DNA of 64,000 nt, from positions 11,075,501 through 11,139,500 of the forward strand of contig JAVHKY010000054.1 of assembly GCA_035079385.1 (NCBI GenBank), written 5' to 3'. The position numbers were made by a program, and so were the translations under genes. Source of the DNA: Aspidiotus rigidus. Lineage: Eukaryota > Arthropoda > Insecta > Hemiptera > Diaspididae. Of this stretch, positions 10,690-21,699 are shown one piece after another. Within the stretch, counting starts at the first letter, position 1, and every line of letters begins with the position of its first letter. Under the pieces are notes generated by a model. The model was not told where the DNA came from, did not search any database, and saw nothing but the letters and a program-made list of their open reading frames with translations.

Positions 10690-11050
10690 GATGAAATCCT
10701 GCATAGTTACTCGAGAATATTCAATTTGATTTACACCAGCGTTGAAATCTCTATGTTGTATTTAAGAATTGTAACTACATCGTTACATCACGAGATCGTA
10801 CATCCAAATTACGATTTTATTGAAAAACCATTAGAGTTCATACTAATTTCCTGGACAGCTGACCAGGTTTGCGTAAATCTTCACGAGAAATATGTCGAAC
10901 AGTTTGTACTCCAGTGTGGGTGGTCGACGTCAATTAGTACTTTCTAAGACGTGCGTAGATCGTGTGTACCACCAGCTGGGAAGACCTGTACTTATCAAAT
11001 CTTGGGAGTTAATCTGAGTCTATCCAGATTATCGATACAGCTGACTAACT
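10690..11050 (+). pseudogene. S1-type serine protease (or homologue) remnant, tentative
   Basis: A plus-strand frame contains LHHEIVHPNYDFIEKP, like the HPNYD segment of chymotrypsin-fold proteases of arthropods. It continues through QVCVNLHEKYVEQF and VLQCGWS, in the order and spacing of the VCLP..F..C..GWG segment. After a frameshift, LVLSKTCVDRVYHQLGRPV resembles the C-x8-LG segment that follows. Catalytic His and Ser regions were not found, there are several frame changes, and no NDIAL is visible. Best reading is a decayed clip-type serine protease; a chance resemblance is possible. Confidence 0.35.
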
Positions 11051-12082
11051 TGAAGTTCGTTGTTGAAGAGCCAAAGAACATTATTGGCATCGATTGTCGT
11101 GTCTCTCTTTGCATAATCAAAATATTCGTAACGTGCAGTACAATTTGATGCATTGAAATCGAAAAGATTCCCACATCAAACGAAGATGAAATGTCGTCAT
11201 TGAGCGAAAATATTCGTAGACCTGGAAGTGGGTCGCAATTTCAGACTAAAATTCTTACGAGTACAGCGTACGAATTTTCAGCGATGAGAGAACGTAGCGT
11301 CTTCGGAAAAAAAAGGCACGCGTGTAACAGCTACTGTGTGCTTAATAATTTTCAGTTATAATTAATTGTACGGCAATTTATGACACTAGAAACGTTCACC
11401 ACTGTGGTGGAAATGCAATGCGTTTTTTTCATTTTACGTAATTTACGTACCGACGCAGTAAATAAGTAAGTACATATACCTTCAAAGAAGATGATTTATA
11501 TGAGCTAGTTGACGACGGCACCAACGACAACCACATAGTAGAAGTACGCAAAAGAAAAAACTTGCTCTTCTTATGCGAACATCTAGCGTATGGCTTATCA
11601 GCCTGAGTATTTTGACTCGATATGTCAGCCGTAATACGAATTCATTTCGCAATATATCACATTATACATATTAGTACAGATTATTGTGCAGATGTCCACT
11701 GCAATGTATTTGGCTCGCGTGTATAGTTTGAATAATTACTTTGCGCGGGGTTAATTAAAAGTTCATTTGGTACCGTGCGTTACAATCAGATAGAGAGAAG
11801 TTGTTTTCATAATATGTCACAATTCAACTTGAAAACGCCTATGATATACATATTTGAGCGTTCTAATGAGAAATTAAAGCAAATTGAAAGATACTTTCAC
11901 AGCGGTCTATATTTGTTTCTACCTCAAGTTTTTCACAGACTCGTTAATGTACCATTGTTTGTTTCGTAATCAACTAATCACGTGAAAAAGCATAAAGTCT
12001 TACATAGCAAATACTACTCATCCTTTCGTTTTACATCGGCTGTATGGAGACGTTTTCCTTGCCTGAAAAAGATAGGCTTTCC
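11051..12082. other. Stretch without recognised genes
   Basis: No gene or RNA seen. AT-rich, apparently single-copy within the window. Confidence 0.4.
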
Positions 12083-12734
12083 TAATAAACGCGAAAGGAC
12101 GAGTACTCCGGCGGGAGAGTAAACAATGCAAACCGCAGAAAAATATACACGACGAGCGCTTTCGGTTAATAAACCATCTTGAAACCTGAAATAAAAGCAA
12201 CTGACGAACAGAAAAGAAGAGCAAGGGGTATTAAGATTGTCCAAATGAGAAATCGCGGTGTGAATCATAAACCAGTTCGATCAGGCCATTTTCCGGAATG
12301 TACACCACTCCTCTCATCAACAGGTATGGGGTCCTTCAGTCTCACAAACAACCTCTTGACTGTGGTGGGGTTGTAAAACGCGGGTCTGAAGCCAAACGGA
12401 TGGAGGGCCCGACCCAATTGGAAAGAGAACTTCCCCAAGAAAGGGAGACTGATCCAACGCAAACGGCGATCAAGAAGGATCCTCGTAACTTTCCTCCGAA
12501 CCATCATGTCAACATCGACATTGACCCCATTCACTCTGGCCAGGTGTTTTATTGTGAGTTGAAGGCAGACTGACTCAAAGGAATACGAGTCAGTCACTAG
12601 GCTGTGAAAAGCAGCCATTTTATGAGCAACAGGACCGAACGAGCCACCGTGGACTATAACATCGGTCGTATTATCTTTCCTGTAAATTCCAAACTGATGG
12701 ATACCGTCTATTATAGAGATCGATAAATCCAAAA
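12083..12734 (-). pseudogene. PLE-A2, C-terminal part and 3' terminus
   Basis: Minus-strand C-terminal portion of PLE-A2: VVLDLSISIIDGIHQFGIYR, LTIKHLARVNGVNVDVDMM, FGFRPAFYNPTTVKRLFVRL and DERSGV. The endonuclease is then lost: the sequence jumps from RSGV to the far end (GPDRTGL region), deleting the GIY-YIG core. The terminal cassette (CGAGCGCTTTCGGTTAATAA on the plus strand) lies at about 12150-12185, and the end shared with the inverted copy at 16.6-17.4 kb is near 12083. The rest of the frame continues at 13144 after an inserted R1. Confidence 0.8.
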
Positions 12735-13143
12735 CGACGGCTTCCTTAACGAAGTTAAACGAGGAACGCAGGGAACCTGTTTTATGAGTCAAATAGGATT
12801 TGGTATTGAAAATTCAAGGAAGCCTAGACCTAGATAAAGCTAGTATAAAGAAGGCCCAGACGTAAAATAAGGCTAGTATAATGTAGTTTGAAAGTCCAAG
12901 TTTTTCTCAAATCTCGGAGGAGGGAGACTTGGGAAAATTTGTCCCCTATCATATATAGCTCGAGAGTCAAAAGTTTTCCAAGTCCCTCTTCTATCATATA
13001 TAGCTTCAGATTCGGAATTTTTTCCAAGTCCCTCTCCTATCATATATGGCTCGAGAGTCGAAATTTTTCTAAGTTTTTCGCTGGACGGCGCACGGCGTAC
13101 GCCAGATTTCTCAAATAGCCCCCCATAAAACAGGTTCCCTGTT
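12735..13143 (-). mobile_element. R1 repeat element, copy d, inserted in PLE-A2
   Basis: This copy gives the exact limits of R1. PLE-A1 has the uninterrupted text AATCCAAAAAGTTAATAG at 4664-4681. In PLE-A2 the same text is split as AATCCAAAA (to 12734) and AAAAAGTTAATAG (from 13144), with 409 bp between and four to five As duplicated. On the minus strand the insert starts AACAGGGAACCTG and ends AAGGAAGCCGTCG, matching copy a. It carries about three minisatellite units. It interrupts the RT frame just after VFSINF. Confidence 0.85.
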
Positions 13144-13888
13144 AAAAAGTTAATAGAAAATACCCCTATTTCCAACGTATATTTGATGGAAGGGTACCAG
13201 GAATTGAGATACCTCAGAAACTCACCAAGGAGATCTGTGGGACCAGTCCAGGTACATAGAACGTCATCAACGTACTTGTGCCAGTAATGAATATGATTAA
13301 GTAACACCTGGTTCGAGGAAAAGAGGTCAAGTTCAAACTTAGACATGAAAATGTCGGAGATGAGAGAGCCTAAAGGTGATCCAATAGGGATCCCTACTTC
13401 ATCAGGAAACTCGAAAAATTTTCCTTCAAATTTACAGTAGTTGGGGGACCAGCAAATATTCAGAAGATCGAAAAATTCCTGAAGCTCATTGTAAGGAATA
13501 TAGGCTTTGACGAGTACCTCATCCATACGCTGGATAGTAGCAGCCTTAGGAATATTCGGGAACAAACCAACAGCATTAAACGAGCAGATGGTCATTTCCG
13601 GAGGAAGACTTACACCCTTCAGAAAGTCAGTTGAAGAGGCCGAATTAGAGACCGAGTGAGGAGATTCAAAATCAATGCGATTTTTGAACCAACGGTCCAG
13701 GAATTTGGCAAGGAGGTAGTTGGGGGAGGAGACGAAAGAAACAACGGGTCGCATCGGGGTATTGTTCTTATGCACTTTGGGCAGCCCGTAGAGGAAGGAT
13801 GGTGCGGGGTTAGGAACAAGGAGGGCTCTTTTCAAAGCAGGAGTTTTGATAACAGCCTCACACTTGTTGATAACACGCCTAATTTCTT
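13144..13888 (-). pseudogene. PLE-A2, RT core
   Basis: One long minus-strand frame covers the reverse-transcriptase core: KRALLVPNPAPSFLYGLPKV, RPVVSFVSSPNYLLAKFLDR, motif A SFNAVGLFPNIPKA, FPDEVGIPIGSPLGSLISD and YVDDVLCTWTGP. The catalytic box is intact, but motif A has Asn (13575-13577) for the expected Asp, as in PLE-A1. The frame runs into R1 on its C-terminal side. On its N-terminal side it is interrupted at 13889 by PLE-B1 and resumes at about 16063. Confidence 0.85.
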
Positions 13889-16062
13889 TTAAGAAAAATA
13901 AGAAGCTTAGCTCCCTCCTAAATTTGAATGCCTCCGCTGTCCAGGAAGTGAGTACTGACGTCAGCGTTATCCAAAAGTTTCAACCGCGGATTATAAATTG
14001 TAGTAATGTTGAGTTTGAGAGTGACGAGTTGTATCTCTTGGAGAAGGGGTTAAAATTCGGGTTACCCCCTCTTAATAATGCTAACACTTTGGCCAATGTT
14101 GTTGCGGACCTCGAAATAAAAATTGGGCCTGGGGTTAATACTCAGAAAGCGTGTGCCATCAAGAGGAAGGTCAGGGAGGAGGGCTTAACCATAACTAAGG
14201 CTGATAAAGGGAATGCCATTGTCGTTATGGATAAGTCCTCTTATGTCTCCAAGGTCTATGGCGTTCTCGACCAGTGTCGCGCCAAGGAAAATGCGGATTT
14301 CAATTTTCCAAAACACGTCAAAGAAGTTAGACGTGTTATAAACACTTGTGAATTCATTATTAAGACCCCTAAGCTTAAAAGAATGCTTCTTGAGCCCAAT
14401 CCAGTGCCGCCCCTCTTGTACGGGCTACCTAAGGTTCATAAGAGGGACACCCCGATGCGGCCGGTCGTTTCTTTTGTGTCTTCCCCCACGTACTTCTTGG
14501 CGAAATTTTTGGACCGTTGGTTCAAATCTAGAGTGGAATTTGAGTCATCCTACTCTGTGAAGAATTCAGTCTCTTTGGCTAATAAGCTTAAGGATGCCAT
14601 TCTTCCGCCTGATTCAACCCTATGCTCCTTTTACGTTGTCGGCTTATTTCCGAGTATCCCTAGAGCTACTGCCATGCAACATATGGGAGACCTTTTGATC
14701 CAATCTAATATCTGTCACGAAGAGTTGGCAGAATTTTTTAATTTACTCAATATTTGTTGGTCTCCCAACTTTTGCAAATTCGAAGGCAAATTTTTCGAAT
14801 TTCCTGAGGAGGTAGGTATCCCTATTGGCTCTCCTCTGGGTTCCCTCATTTCGGAGGTTTTCATGTCTAAATTTGAGCTTGATCTCTTTTCCTCTGGTCA
14901 GGGGTTTTTGGGTCATATATATTATTGGCACACGTACGTCGACGATGTGTTGTGCTTGTGGACCGGTCAACGGGATCTCCTTTTGGAGTTTCTCAGGTAT
15001 CTTAACAGTTTATATCCATCCGCATCAAATTTACGTTAGAAGTAGGCGGTTCATCTATAAATTTTTTGGACCTTACTATCTCTAATAGAGAAGGTGCCCA
15101 CGAATTCGCCATACATATAGAAGATACCTCGACCGATATTACTGTCCACGGCAGATCTTTCTGCCCGGTTGCTCACAAATATGCCGGTTTTAATAGCTAT
15201 ATCCACCGGTTGACGAGTATTCCATTAGGTCAGCTCGCTTTTCAACAGGAGCTTTTGACTGTAAAGCACTTGGCCAGAGTGAACGAGATCAGCTTGTATA
15301 TTGACTTGATGGTCCATAGGAAATTGACTCGGAAATGCCTTGATTCCACTACCTCCCTCCCCCGTAATCCAGCGTCAGATAGTAGGAAACGCTGGATTAG
15401 GCTTCCGTTTTTGGGGAAATTTTCTTCCCAATTAGGTCGTGTCCTCCACCCATTTGGGTTTCGGCCAGTGTTTTACAATCTGAACACTATAAAAAGCTTG
15501 TTCGTTAAGTTAAAGGACCCCATTCCACTGGTCGAAAGAAGCGGGGTTTACAAAATTGAGTGTAATGATTGTAATGGAATCTATATAGGCGAGACTGGAC
15601 GTCAGCTCAAAATTAGAGTAGATGAGCATAGGAAGGCGTGGGAAAAGAAGAAATTGGGTGATTCGGCATTTGCGGACCATCTTATTACCACTGGCCATGG
15701 TTTCATAGAGGGATCTGAGTCCCTCCTCCATAGAGAGTCCTCGGCTTTCAAACGTACCGCGCTAGAACACATCGAAATTATTCGCCATCTGAATAACGAT
15801 AACCTAAATGTGCTTAACAGGTACATACCTGATGAGGGTTTGATTGAATTAGTTTACGAGTATGATTCACATTGTGATGACTCGCTAGTTCAGTCATATC
15901 CTCCTCGGTAGTTCTTGATGCCGGGCGGAGTTGGTTCACTTGCTTTCACGTCCCCGTTGACAATGGTTTTTTAATCGAAAGCGCTCCGGTGTATTTTCAT
16001 TTCTGTAGCTTTATTCAAATTACTCCGTACGTTTTAATCGTCGAGTATGTCGTCGTTAGATT
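13889..16062 (+). pseudogene. PLE-B1: Penelope-like element, RT plus GIY-YIG, broken
   Basis: The plus strand carries nearly the full family-B protein in two frames: about 13891-15039 and 15066-15911. N-terminal LLEKGLKFGLPPLNNANTLA and TKADKGNAIVVMDKS lead to LLYGLPKVHKRDTPMRPVV, IGSPLGSLISEVFMSKFE, YVDDVLCLWTG and the GIY-YIG domain (GVYKIECNDCNGIYIGETGR). Against its near-identical relative at 38.9-41.1 kb it has a 63-bp in-frame deletion after QKACA, Tyr for the motif A Asp (TAC at 14632), and two extra bases near 15020 that shift the frame. The 3' end, CGTCGTTAGAT, matches that of PLE-B2. It lies inside PLE-A2; flanking TTCTTT on both sides looks like the target duplication. Confidence 0.88.
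15965..16062 (+). repeat. PLE-B terminal cassette
   Basis: AATGGTTTTTTAATCGAAAGCGCTC, then ATTTCTGT..GCTTTATTC and TTACTCCGTACG, ending CGTCGTTAGAT. The first part fits a short stem (GGTT/AATC) followed by GAAA, a hammerhead-like layout. Confidence 0.55.
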
Positions 16063-16597
16063 AGAGGTTCTTTAACATGCTTAGGGGAGCTGAAATCCTC
16101 ACTCTCTTTAGCACCACACTGCTGGAGGACTTCATGGACCTTAGAAGAATAGGCCGACTTCTCCATCACCATAACAGCATTGCCCTTGTCAGCCTTAGTG
16201 ACGATTAAATCTCCCTCTTTCATCTTTCTCTTCAAACCTTGAATCACTCCTCCCAATTTATTACTCATGCGATGGAGGGGGTTATTACGGACTAATTCGG
16301 CACAAACTTTCTGGATATTAAAACCAGGACCAATTTTGACCGCAAGATCCGCAACAACATTCACCAAGGTTTCATCCTTCTTGAGGGGAGGTAAACTGAA
16401 TTTCAAACCTTTCTAAAGGAGGGCAGTTTCGTCACTATTAATCACTACCTGACTATTATTCATGAGGGGGGGGGATACAATTTATGAACGACGACACCGT
16501 CACTCGCCCCTTCCTCGACCACCTCATCATTAACCTTCATTAGGGAGGACAACTTATTTTTCTTCTCCTTCAAGTTCACCTCAAACTTCCGACACTT
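16063..16597 (-). pseudogene. PLE-A2, N-terminal part
   Basis: Minus-strand N-terminal region of PLE-A2: MKFSLPPLKKDETLVNVVAD, GPGFNIQKVCAELVRNNPLH and DLIVTKADKGNAVMVMEKS, ending PKHVKE where PLE-B1 entered. At its upstream end CRKFEVNLKEKKNKLSSLM matches the start of the PLE-B frame. There it meets, head to head, an inverted copy of the family-A C-terminal region starting near 16600. The frame has a stop before KGLKFS. Confidence 0.8.
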
Positions 16598-16599
16598 AC

Positions 16600-17377
16600 C
16601 TGGCCAGAGTGAATGGGGTCAACGTCGATGTTGACGTGATGGTTCGGAGGAAAGTTACGAGGAGCCTTCTTGATTCCACCCCCTCCTTCCCCCGAGATAC
16701 GATCCGTGATCGCCGTTTGCGTTGGATAAGTCTCCCTTTCTTGGGGAAGTTCTCCCTCCAGTTGGGTCGGGCCCTCCGCCCGTTTGGCTTCAAACCCGCT
16801 TTTTACACCCCTACCACAGTCAAAAAGGGTTGTTAGTGAGGCTGAAGGACCCCATACCTGTTGATGAGAGGGGTGGTATTTATAAGTTGGAATGTAGGGA
16901 TTGTGGAGGCTTTTATATTGGTGAGAGCAGCCGCCAAATGAATGTTAGGAGTAGCTGAGCACCTGAAGTCTTGGAAGAAGGGACACTTAGGGGAGTCAGC
17001 TTTTGCTGATCATTTAATAAACAATGGCCACAGCTTCCGCAAGGGATCCCACAAGCTCCGCCATAAGAAGAATTCCTATCGTAAGCGCATCGCCCTCGAG
17101 CATATAGAGATAATGCGTCAACTCAACACTGCACTGACGGTATCACTGTACTCAACTCGTACATTCCGGAAGATGGCCTGATCGAACTGGTTTATGATTC
17201 ACACCGCGATTTCTCGTTTGGACAATCTTAATACCTTGCTCTTCTTTTCTGTTCGTCAGTTGCTTTCATTTCAGGCTTCAAGATGGTTTATTAACCGAAA
17301 GCGCTCGTCGTGTATATTTTTCTGCGGTTTGCATTGTTTACTCTCCCTTCGGAGTATTCGTCCTTTCGCGTTTATTA
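16600..17377 (+). pseudogene. Inverted partial copy of PLE-A (3' half) forming the other arm of PLE-A2
   Basis: The plus strand encodes GVNVDVDVMVRRKVTRSLLD, RWISLPFLGKFSLQLGRALR and FGFKPAFYTPTTVKKGC, a frameshift, then GLLVRLKDPIPVDERGGIYK and CRDCGGFYIGESSRQM (GIY-YIG), followed by SAFADHLINNGHSFRKGS. It ends in the terminal cassette (TTTATTAACCGAAAGCGCTC near 17287-17306; TACTCTCC..GGAGTA hairpin). It is opposite in orientation to PLE-A2, so the element has long inverted ends. It keeps the GIY-YIG region that the main copy lost, and shares the VKKGC frameshift with PLE-A1. Confidence 0.82.
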
Positions 17378-17409
17378 TGGATAGCCGTAACCTGGAGGCA
17401 CGGATTCGT
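17378..17409 (+). other. PLE 5' start fragment
   Basis: ATGGATAGCCGTAAC follows the terminal hairpin and would start a frame MDSRNLEARIR. A near match (ATGGACAACCGTAATTTGG) lies at 18486, and ATGTCGAGCCGTAAC lies at 28681. The hairpin plus this start therefore seems to be the 5' end of a PLE unit abutting the 3' end of the previous one. It is cut off at 17409 by a minus-strand PLE fragment. Confidence 0.5.
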
Positions 17410-18400
17410 TGAATTGAGATACCTCAGAAACTCACCAAGGAGATCTGGATGAGCAGTCCACGTACAGAGAACGTCATCAACGTACCTGTGCCAGTAGTGT
17501 ATATGATGGAGTAACACCTGGCCCGAGGAGAAGAGGTCAAGTTCAAACGCGACATGAATACTTCGGAGATGAGGGAGCCCAAAGGTGATTCATTAGGGAT
17601 CCCTATTTCATCAGAGAACTCGAAAAATTTTCCTTCGAATTAAAAAAAACTCCAGGACCAACAGATATTTAAAATATTGAAAAATTCTTGGGATTCATTA
17701 TGAGGGATATTGGAGTTGACCAATAACTGGTCCATACGCTGCTTGGTGGAAGCTTTAGGGATATTTGGGAACAGACCCACGACATCAAACAAGCAAAGGG
17801 TCGCCTTGAGAGCATCAGTCACGAACACTGAATCCAAAACCGATGGGGAGACTTATATTCAATACGGTTTTTGAACCAACGATCCAGGAATTTAGCAAGG
17901 AGGTAAGTGGGGGAGGAAACGAAAAAGACCACAGACAGCATCGGGGTGTTCGTTTTGTGTACTTTAGGCAACCCATAAAGAAGAGGAGGCGTAGGGTTAG
18001 GAACGAGGAGAGCTTTTTTCATAGCTGGGGTTCTAATAATAACCTCAAAATTATTAATGACACTCCTGACTTCTTTGACGTAGCCAGGGAAATTGAAATT
18101 CTCGTTCTCTTTAGCCCCACATTGTTGGAGCACTTCATGAACCTTGGCAACGTATGAAGAGTTTTCCATCATATCAAGACGGCATTACCCTTGTCTACCT
18201 GAGTGACAACCAGATCTCCCTCCTTAATCTTTTTCTGTAAACCTTTAATCACTGCACGACGAATTTTCACGGCGAGGTCAGCGACCACATTCGCGAACGT
18301 TTCGTCATTCTTGGGGGGTGGTAAACTAAACTTCAACCCATTCTCCAGGAGGGCTGTTTCCTAACTATTGAACAATACCTGATAAGAGGGTGGGGGGTGG
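17410..18400 (-). pseudogene. PLE-A3 fragment (N-terminal to RT core)
   Basis: Minus-strand family-A relative: GLKFSLPPPKNDETFANVV, SSYVAKVHEVLQQCGAKENE, PTPPLLYGLPKVHKTNTPML and RWFKNRIEYKSPH, then after a frame change LCLFDVVGLFPNIPKA (motif A Asp present) and FEFSDEIGIPNESPLGSLI. It ends near the EFLRYLNS position at 17410, so the C-terminal RT part and endonuclease are missing. There are several frame changes. Confidence 0.75.
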
Positions 18401-18429
18401 AAAACTTGCACTGTCGCCTTCATTGACCA

Positions 18430-18525
18430 TATCGGCCTTTTGTTTGTAGTTTTTACTCCTCTTCGGAGTATCCCCTTCTCGTCGTTATGGACAACCGTAA
18501 TTTGGAGGAACAAATCCGTTTAACG
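18430..18525 (+). repeat. PLE 5' terminal hairpin and start fragment
   Basis: TTTTTACTCCTCTTCGGAGTA followed by ATGGACAACCGTAATTTGG at 18486, matching the hairpin-plus-start arrangement at 17.36-17.41 kb. It lies next to PLE-A3 but on the opposite strand. Confidence 0.5.
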
Positions 18526-20076
18526 CCAGTAAGGTTGTTGGGTAATTCTGCTGTATATTGGATCTGGACAATTTCTGGCGGACAGTTGAAAACAAAAATA
18601 CCTGGTTATTCCGTACGACGGCGAGTAGATCTTCATTAGCGGGTCAATTCTGCAAACCCAACCTTCTTCTTTGGTTTTTTCAAAATCGAAAAACGCATTC
18701 TCTCACACATACGTGATGGTATGTGATAGATAATAAAAAATCATTTTGTAGAAACAGACGTAAAGCGTTTAAGTAGAATGGCTCGGCAAAAGTTTGACTG
18801 TTTCCATTGGTACAGCGGTAAACGAATCGTTGAATTATCTTGAGCCGTCGCGGATGAATTCATCAACAATAAACGAAAATGGATTTAAATGTACAGCCGT
18901 TTCTGTTTCTGGCATTTGAATTGCTTCAACTTGTCGTCGAAAATATTTTAAGCGATGTACGAAGGATCATTAAGTGCGAATCACACTTCTGATGTACATC
19001 AGAAGATGAGAGAGAGAGGCTCTGTTCCGTATTATACAATAAAATAATAATCGTACCATTTGTACTAAGGTATAGTAAAGATTTATAGATTGCTTATCTT
19101 ATCAATATTGCAGTTATATCTGTTGCTAGTTTTAGGTCAGAAGGCGACCCTACAGAAGATTTCTATACTCGAAGATCTGGGGTAACTGTGGCTGTCAATT
19201 TTCGATCTCTCCTTCCAAATTCTCTACGTAAATGGCATTTCAGATATACTCTTGGGTTGTCATTCGGCTCTCGGGAAAAATTAGATCATCAGTCTCAGCT
19301 GCGATTGCAGTTTATACGCGGTTGCTCCATATAAAGCTCCTCGAATGCTTGCCTATAGTTCTTCTAAAACTAGAACATTTCCTATTGTTGAAGTGAAGTT
19401 ACAACGATGTTGCACAGAGCTCCCGTGAGCTGTGGTTAAATAGTTCTAATTTTCCGTGTGCCTAACTACTCGAATTTAACCAAAAGCCGAAGGCAAATCG
19501 TCGCTTGCAGAAGCTCCTATCATTTACTCAGCAAACTTGGGTGTACTATTTTTACATAATAGCTCGATTAAAGGTAAACGTTTCCATTCACGTTCAACTT
19601 ATTTATAACCGCAGGTAACCGTGGCGATAAAAATTATTACCAACAGTGCTTACTTGAAACTTATTGTCGCCTTTTTTTCGATCGTCAAAGCTGAAGATTT
19701 TTTCCTCTCCCTTTTCGCAAATTATAATTACAAAAATTTATTATTTCACCGGCGCAGAGCTCACCTAATCGGTTTTACATAATAGTGAGAATTAGGTAGC
19801 GCTATACGAATAATGCCTTCGGTTATATTTATGCAGTATGTGGAGACTCGGTAGTTGGGAAGAATTTGCGTTCGTAAATGGAACATACGAACGTTTCATC
19901 AAATTTCTATCATTCTATTACACCTACTTGTGCTGGTCAAGCTAGTCAATACAATCATGATGTTATTAGTTATTACCAATTACCATACAATATATAGGTT
20001 TCCACAAATCATTTCTTGTCGGTGTATTACGCACGCCGGAATGATGTTCAAAACGTGTCTAACTACCAACGGGTGA
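18526..20076. other. Stretch without recognised genes
   Basis: No coding region could be assigned; no repeats shared with the rest of the window were noticed. Confidence 0.4.
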
Positions 20077-20379
20077 TTATTTTTCGTTATAACCTGTCAA
20101 AAAGTTACGATACTTCTTATTAATCGAGTTGAATTCCATATTTTTATTATTAATATTTTTTATTTCTGTAACGACGGTGTGCATCTTCACATCTTTCGAG
20201 TACAAATTAACAAAATTAAGTTGACCTCTCTTCGCTTTATCCAAAATATAAATTTGCGCTCGATGCAATAAATCGTTAACTTTATTGCCTACTCGTATCA
20301 ATTTGTTGACAGGTCTTCGCGAGAGAATGTTTGTGTGATGGAATTTTACGATGCTTCGCGCGTCAAAATTTCGTATCAA
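20077..20379 (-). CDS. Unrecognised ORF, 100 residues
   Basis: An ATG-to-stop minus-strand frame with unremarkable, protein-like composition (VNKLIRVGNKVNDLLHRAQI, GQLNFVNLYSKDVKMHTVV). No signal peptide, membrane segment or motif recognised. It may be an exon fragment or chance in AT-rich DNA. Confidence 0.2.
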   Translation of the reverse strand: MIRNFDARSIVKFHHTNILSRRPVNKLIRVGNKVNDLLHRAQIYILDKAKRGQLNFVNLYSKDVKMHTVVTEIKNINNKNMEFNSINKKYRNFLTGYNEK

Positions 20380-21699
20380 ACTTCATACAAAAAACTTCTC
20401 TGGAAGTTTTATTTCTATTGCAGCTCATCTTGTGAATTGCACGTATATTTACGAGACAACGAATGATGCGAAAATATGTTAATTGTAATTAATATTTTCC
20501 CTGCCCTGAGCAATATTTTCGTTTTGTTGAAACTTCTTCAAACTTTATTGATATCTGTCAACGCATCATACGATAAAATACGTGCTAAAATATCTTATTC
20601 GCGCATATTTATCTTAAGGTGTAGTACAACGGTATTTTTATAAGATAAATACTAATTGCTGCTTTTAACCTTGGTTTCCCACCCAGTTTTGTCAGCAAAA
20701 TTCCAGATTGACTGGCGCGGATTTCCGAAGTCATCCTTTTTTTCAAATTATGCAGGTTGACAACATTTTGCGAGAGAAGCGAGGAGAGATGAGTATCCCC
20801 TTTGCTCCTTTCCATTATAAGGCGCTCCCTAAATCCGCGTCTGTTCAAGTCATATTCACTTAATTTTCGGGATACAAAAATACAAACAACAGACGACGAG
20901 CCGTTGCAGAGGAATTCCCAATCTCTGGTCTTCTCAAGAACTCTTCCAAACCCAACGTCTTGTGGATGTGCAACTTTTGAATTTATGTTTTTCTCTCGTA
21001 ACTTTTTCCAAGCCCTCAAATAGGTCAACTATCTCTCTCCTTTGTGCTTGGTGGGTTGTCAAAACTTGGAATGAATATTTTCAAATCTTAGCTTAAGACT
21101 CAATCTCTGATGAAGTCACGATTCTAGCTGCAAAGGGTGTAGCCGGGTAAGGGGGGGGGTGTGTGGAATGGCCTTGGTCTAAAAATGTTTCAAATGTCCG
21201 TCAAAATGTTGTCCCCATAATGGGAAAACTCGAAACCCAAAAAATTGGACCCATCCGCACACCCACCTGGGCTGCAGAGTCATTTTTAGGCCTAAAATTC
21301 AATGGATGTGTCTCAGGCAATAATGATCGCACAGCAATGTAACTTGGGGACATTTTAGTATTATGTGAACGTTCATCCATGGTATTTTTTTCAAATAAAA
21401 TCATTCATATTTTCCTCAGTTTCTAGCAATAACAAAACTTCAAACTTGAATATTTGAAAAAATCGAGGGGGGAGGCACCTGGGGAAAATCATTCATTTGA
21501 AGCGCCATACCCTCTACTACAACATACATGAGTACCATAGTCCTCGGTGAGGTGGAACATTCCCAAAAAAATCAATATTTAATGAATTTCTGTGATTTCC
21601 CCATGAATAACGGGGTGAACAATGACTGCTACCGCAATATGTGTAGACCCCGTAAAATCAATAGCCAATGTTCGAAGTGAAAAATACGCACTCCTCCGT
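20380..21699. other. Stretch without recognised genes
   Basis: Contains a 139-codon minus-strand open frame (20609-21028) with no recognisable motif. A G-run lies near 21151. GAAGTGAAAAATACGCAC at 21675-21692 also occurs within element R2 (33780 and, inverted, 36057), just before the satellite begins. Confidence 0.4.

Noticed and set aside
20609..21028. 139-codon minus-strand ORF
   Set aside because: No motif, no homology I recognise, and no plausible neighbouring exon. Not listed as a gene.
21106..21135. CTCTGATGAAGTCACGATT as a hammerhead core
   Set aside because: No pairing partner for stem II and no GAAA downstream.
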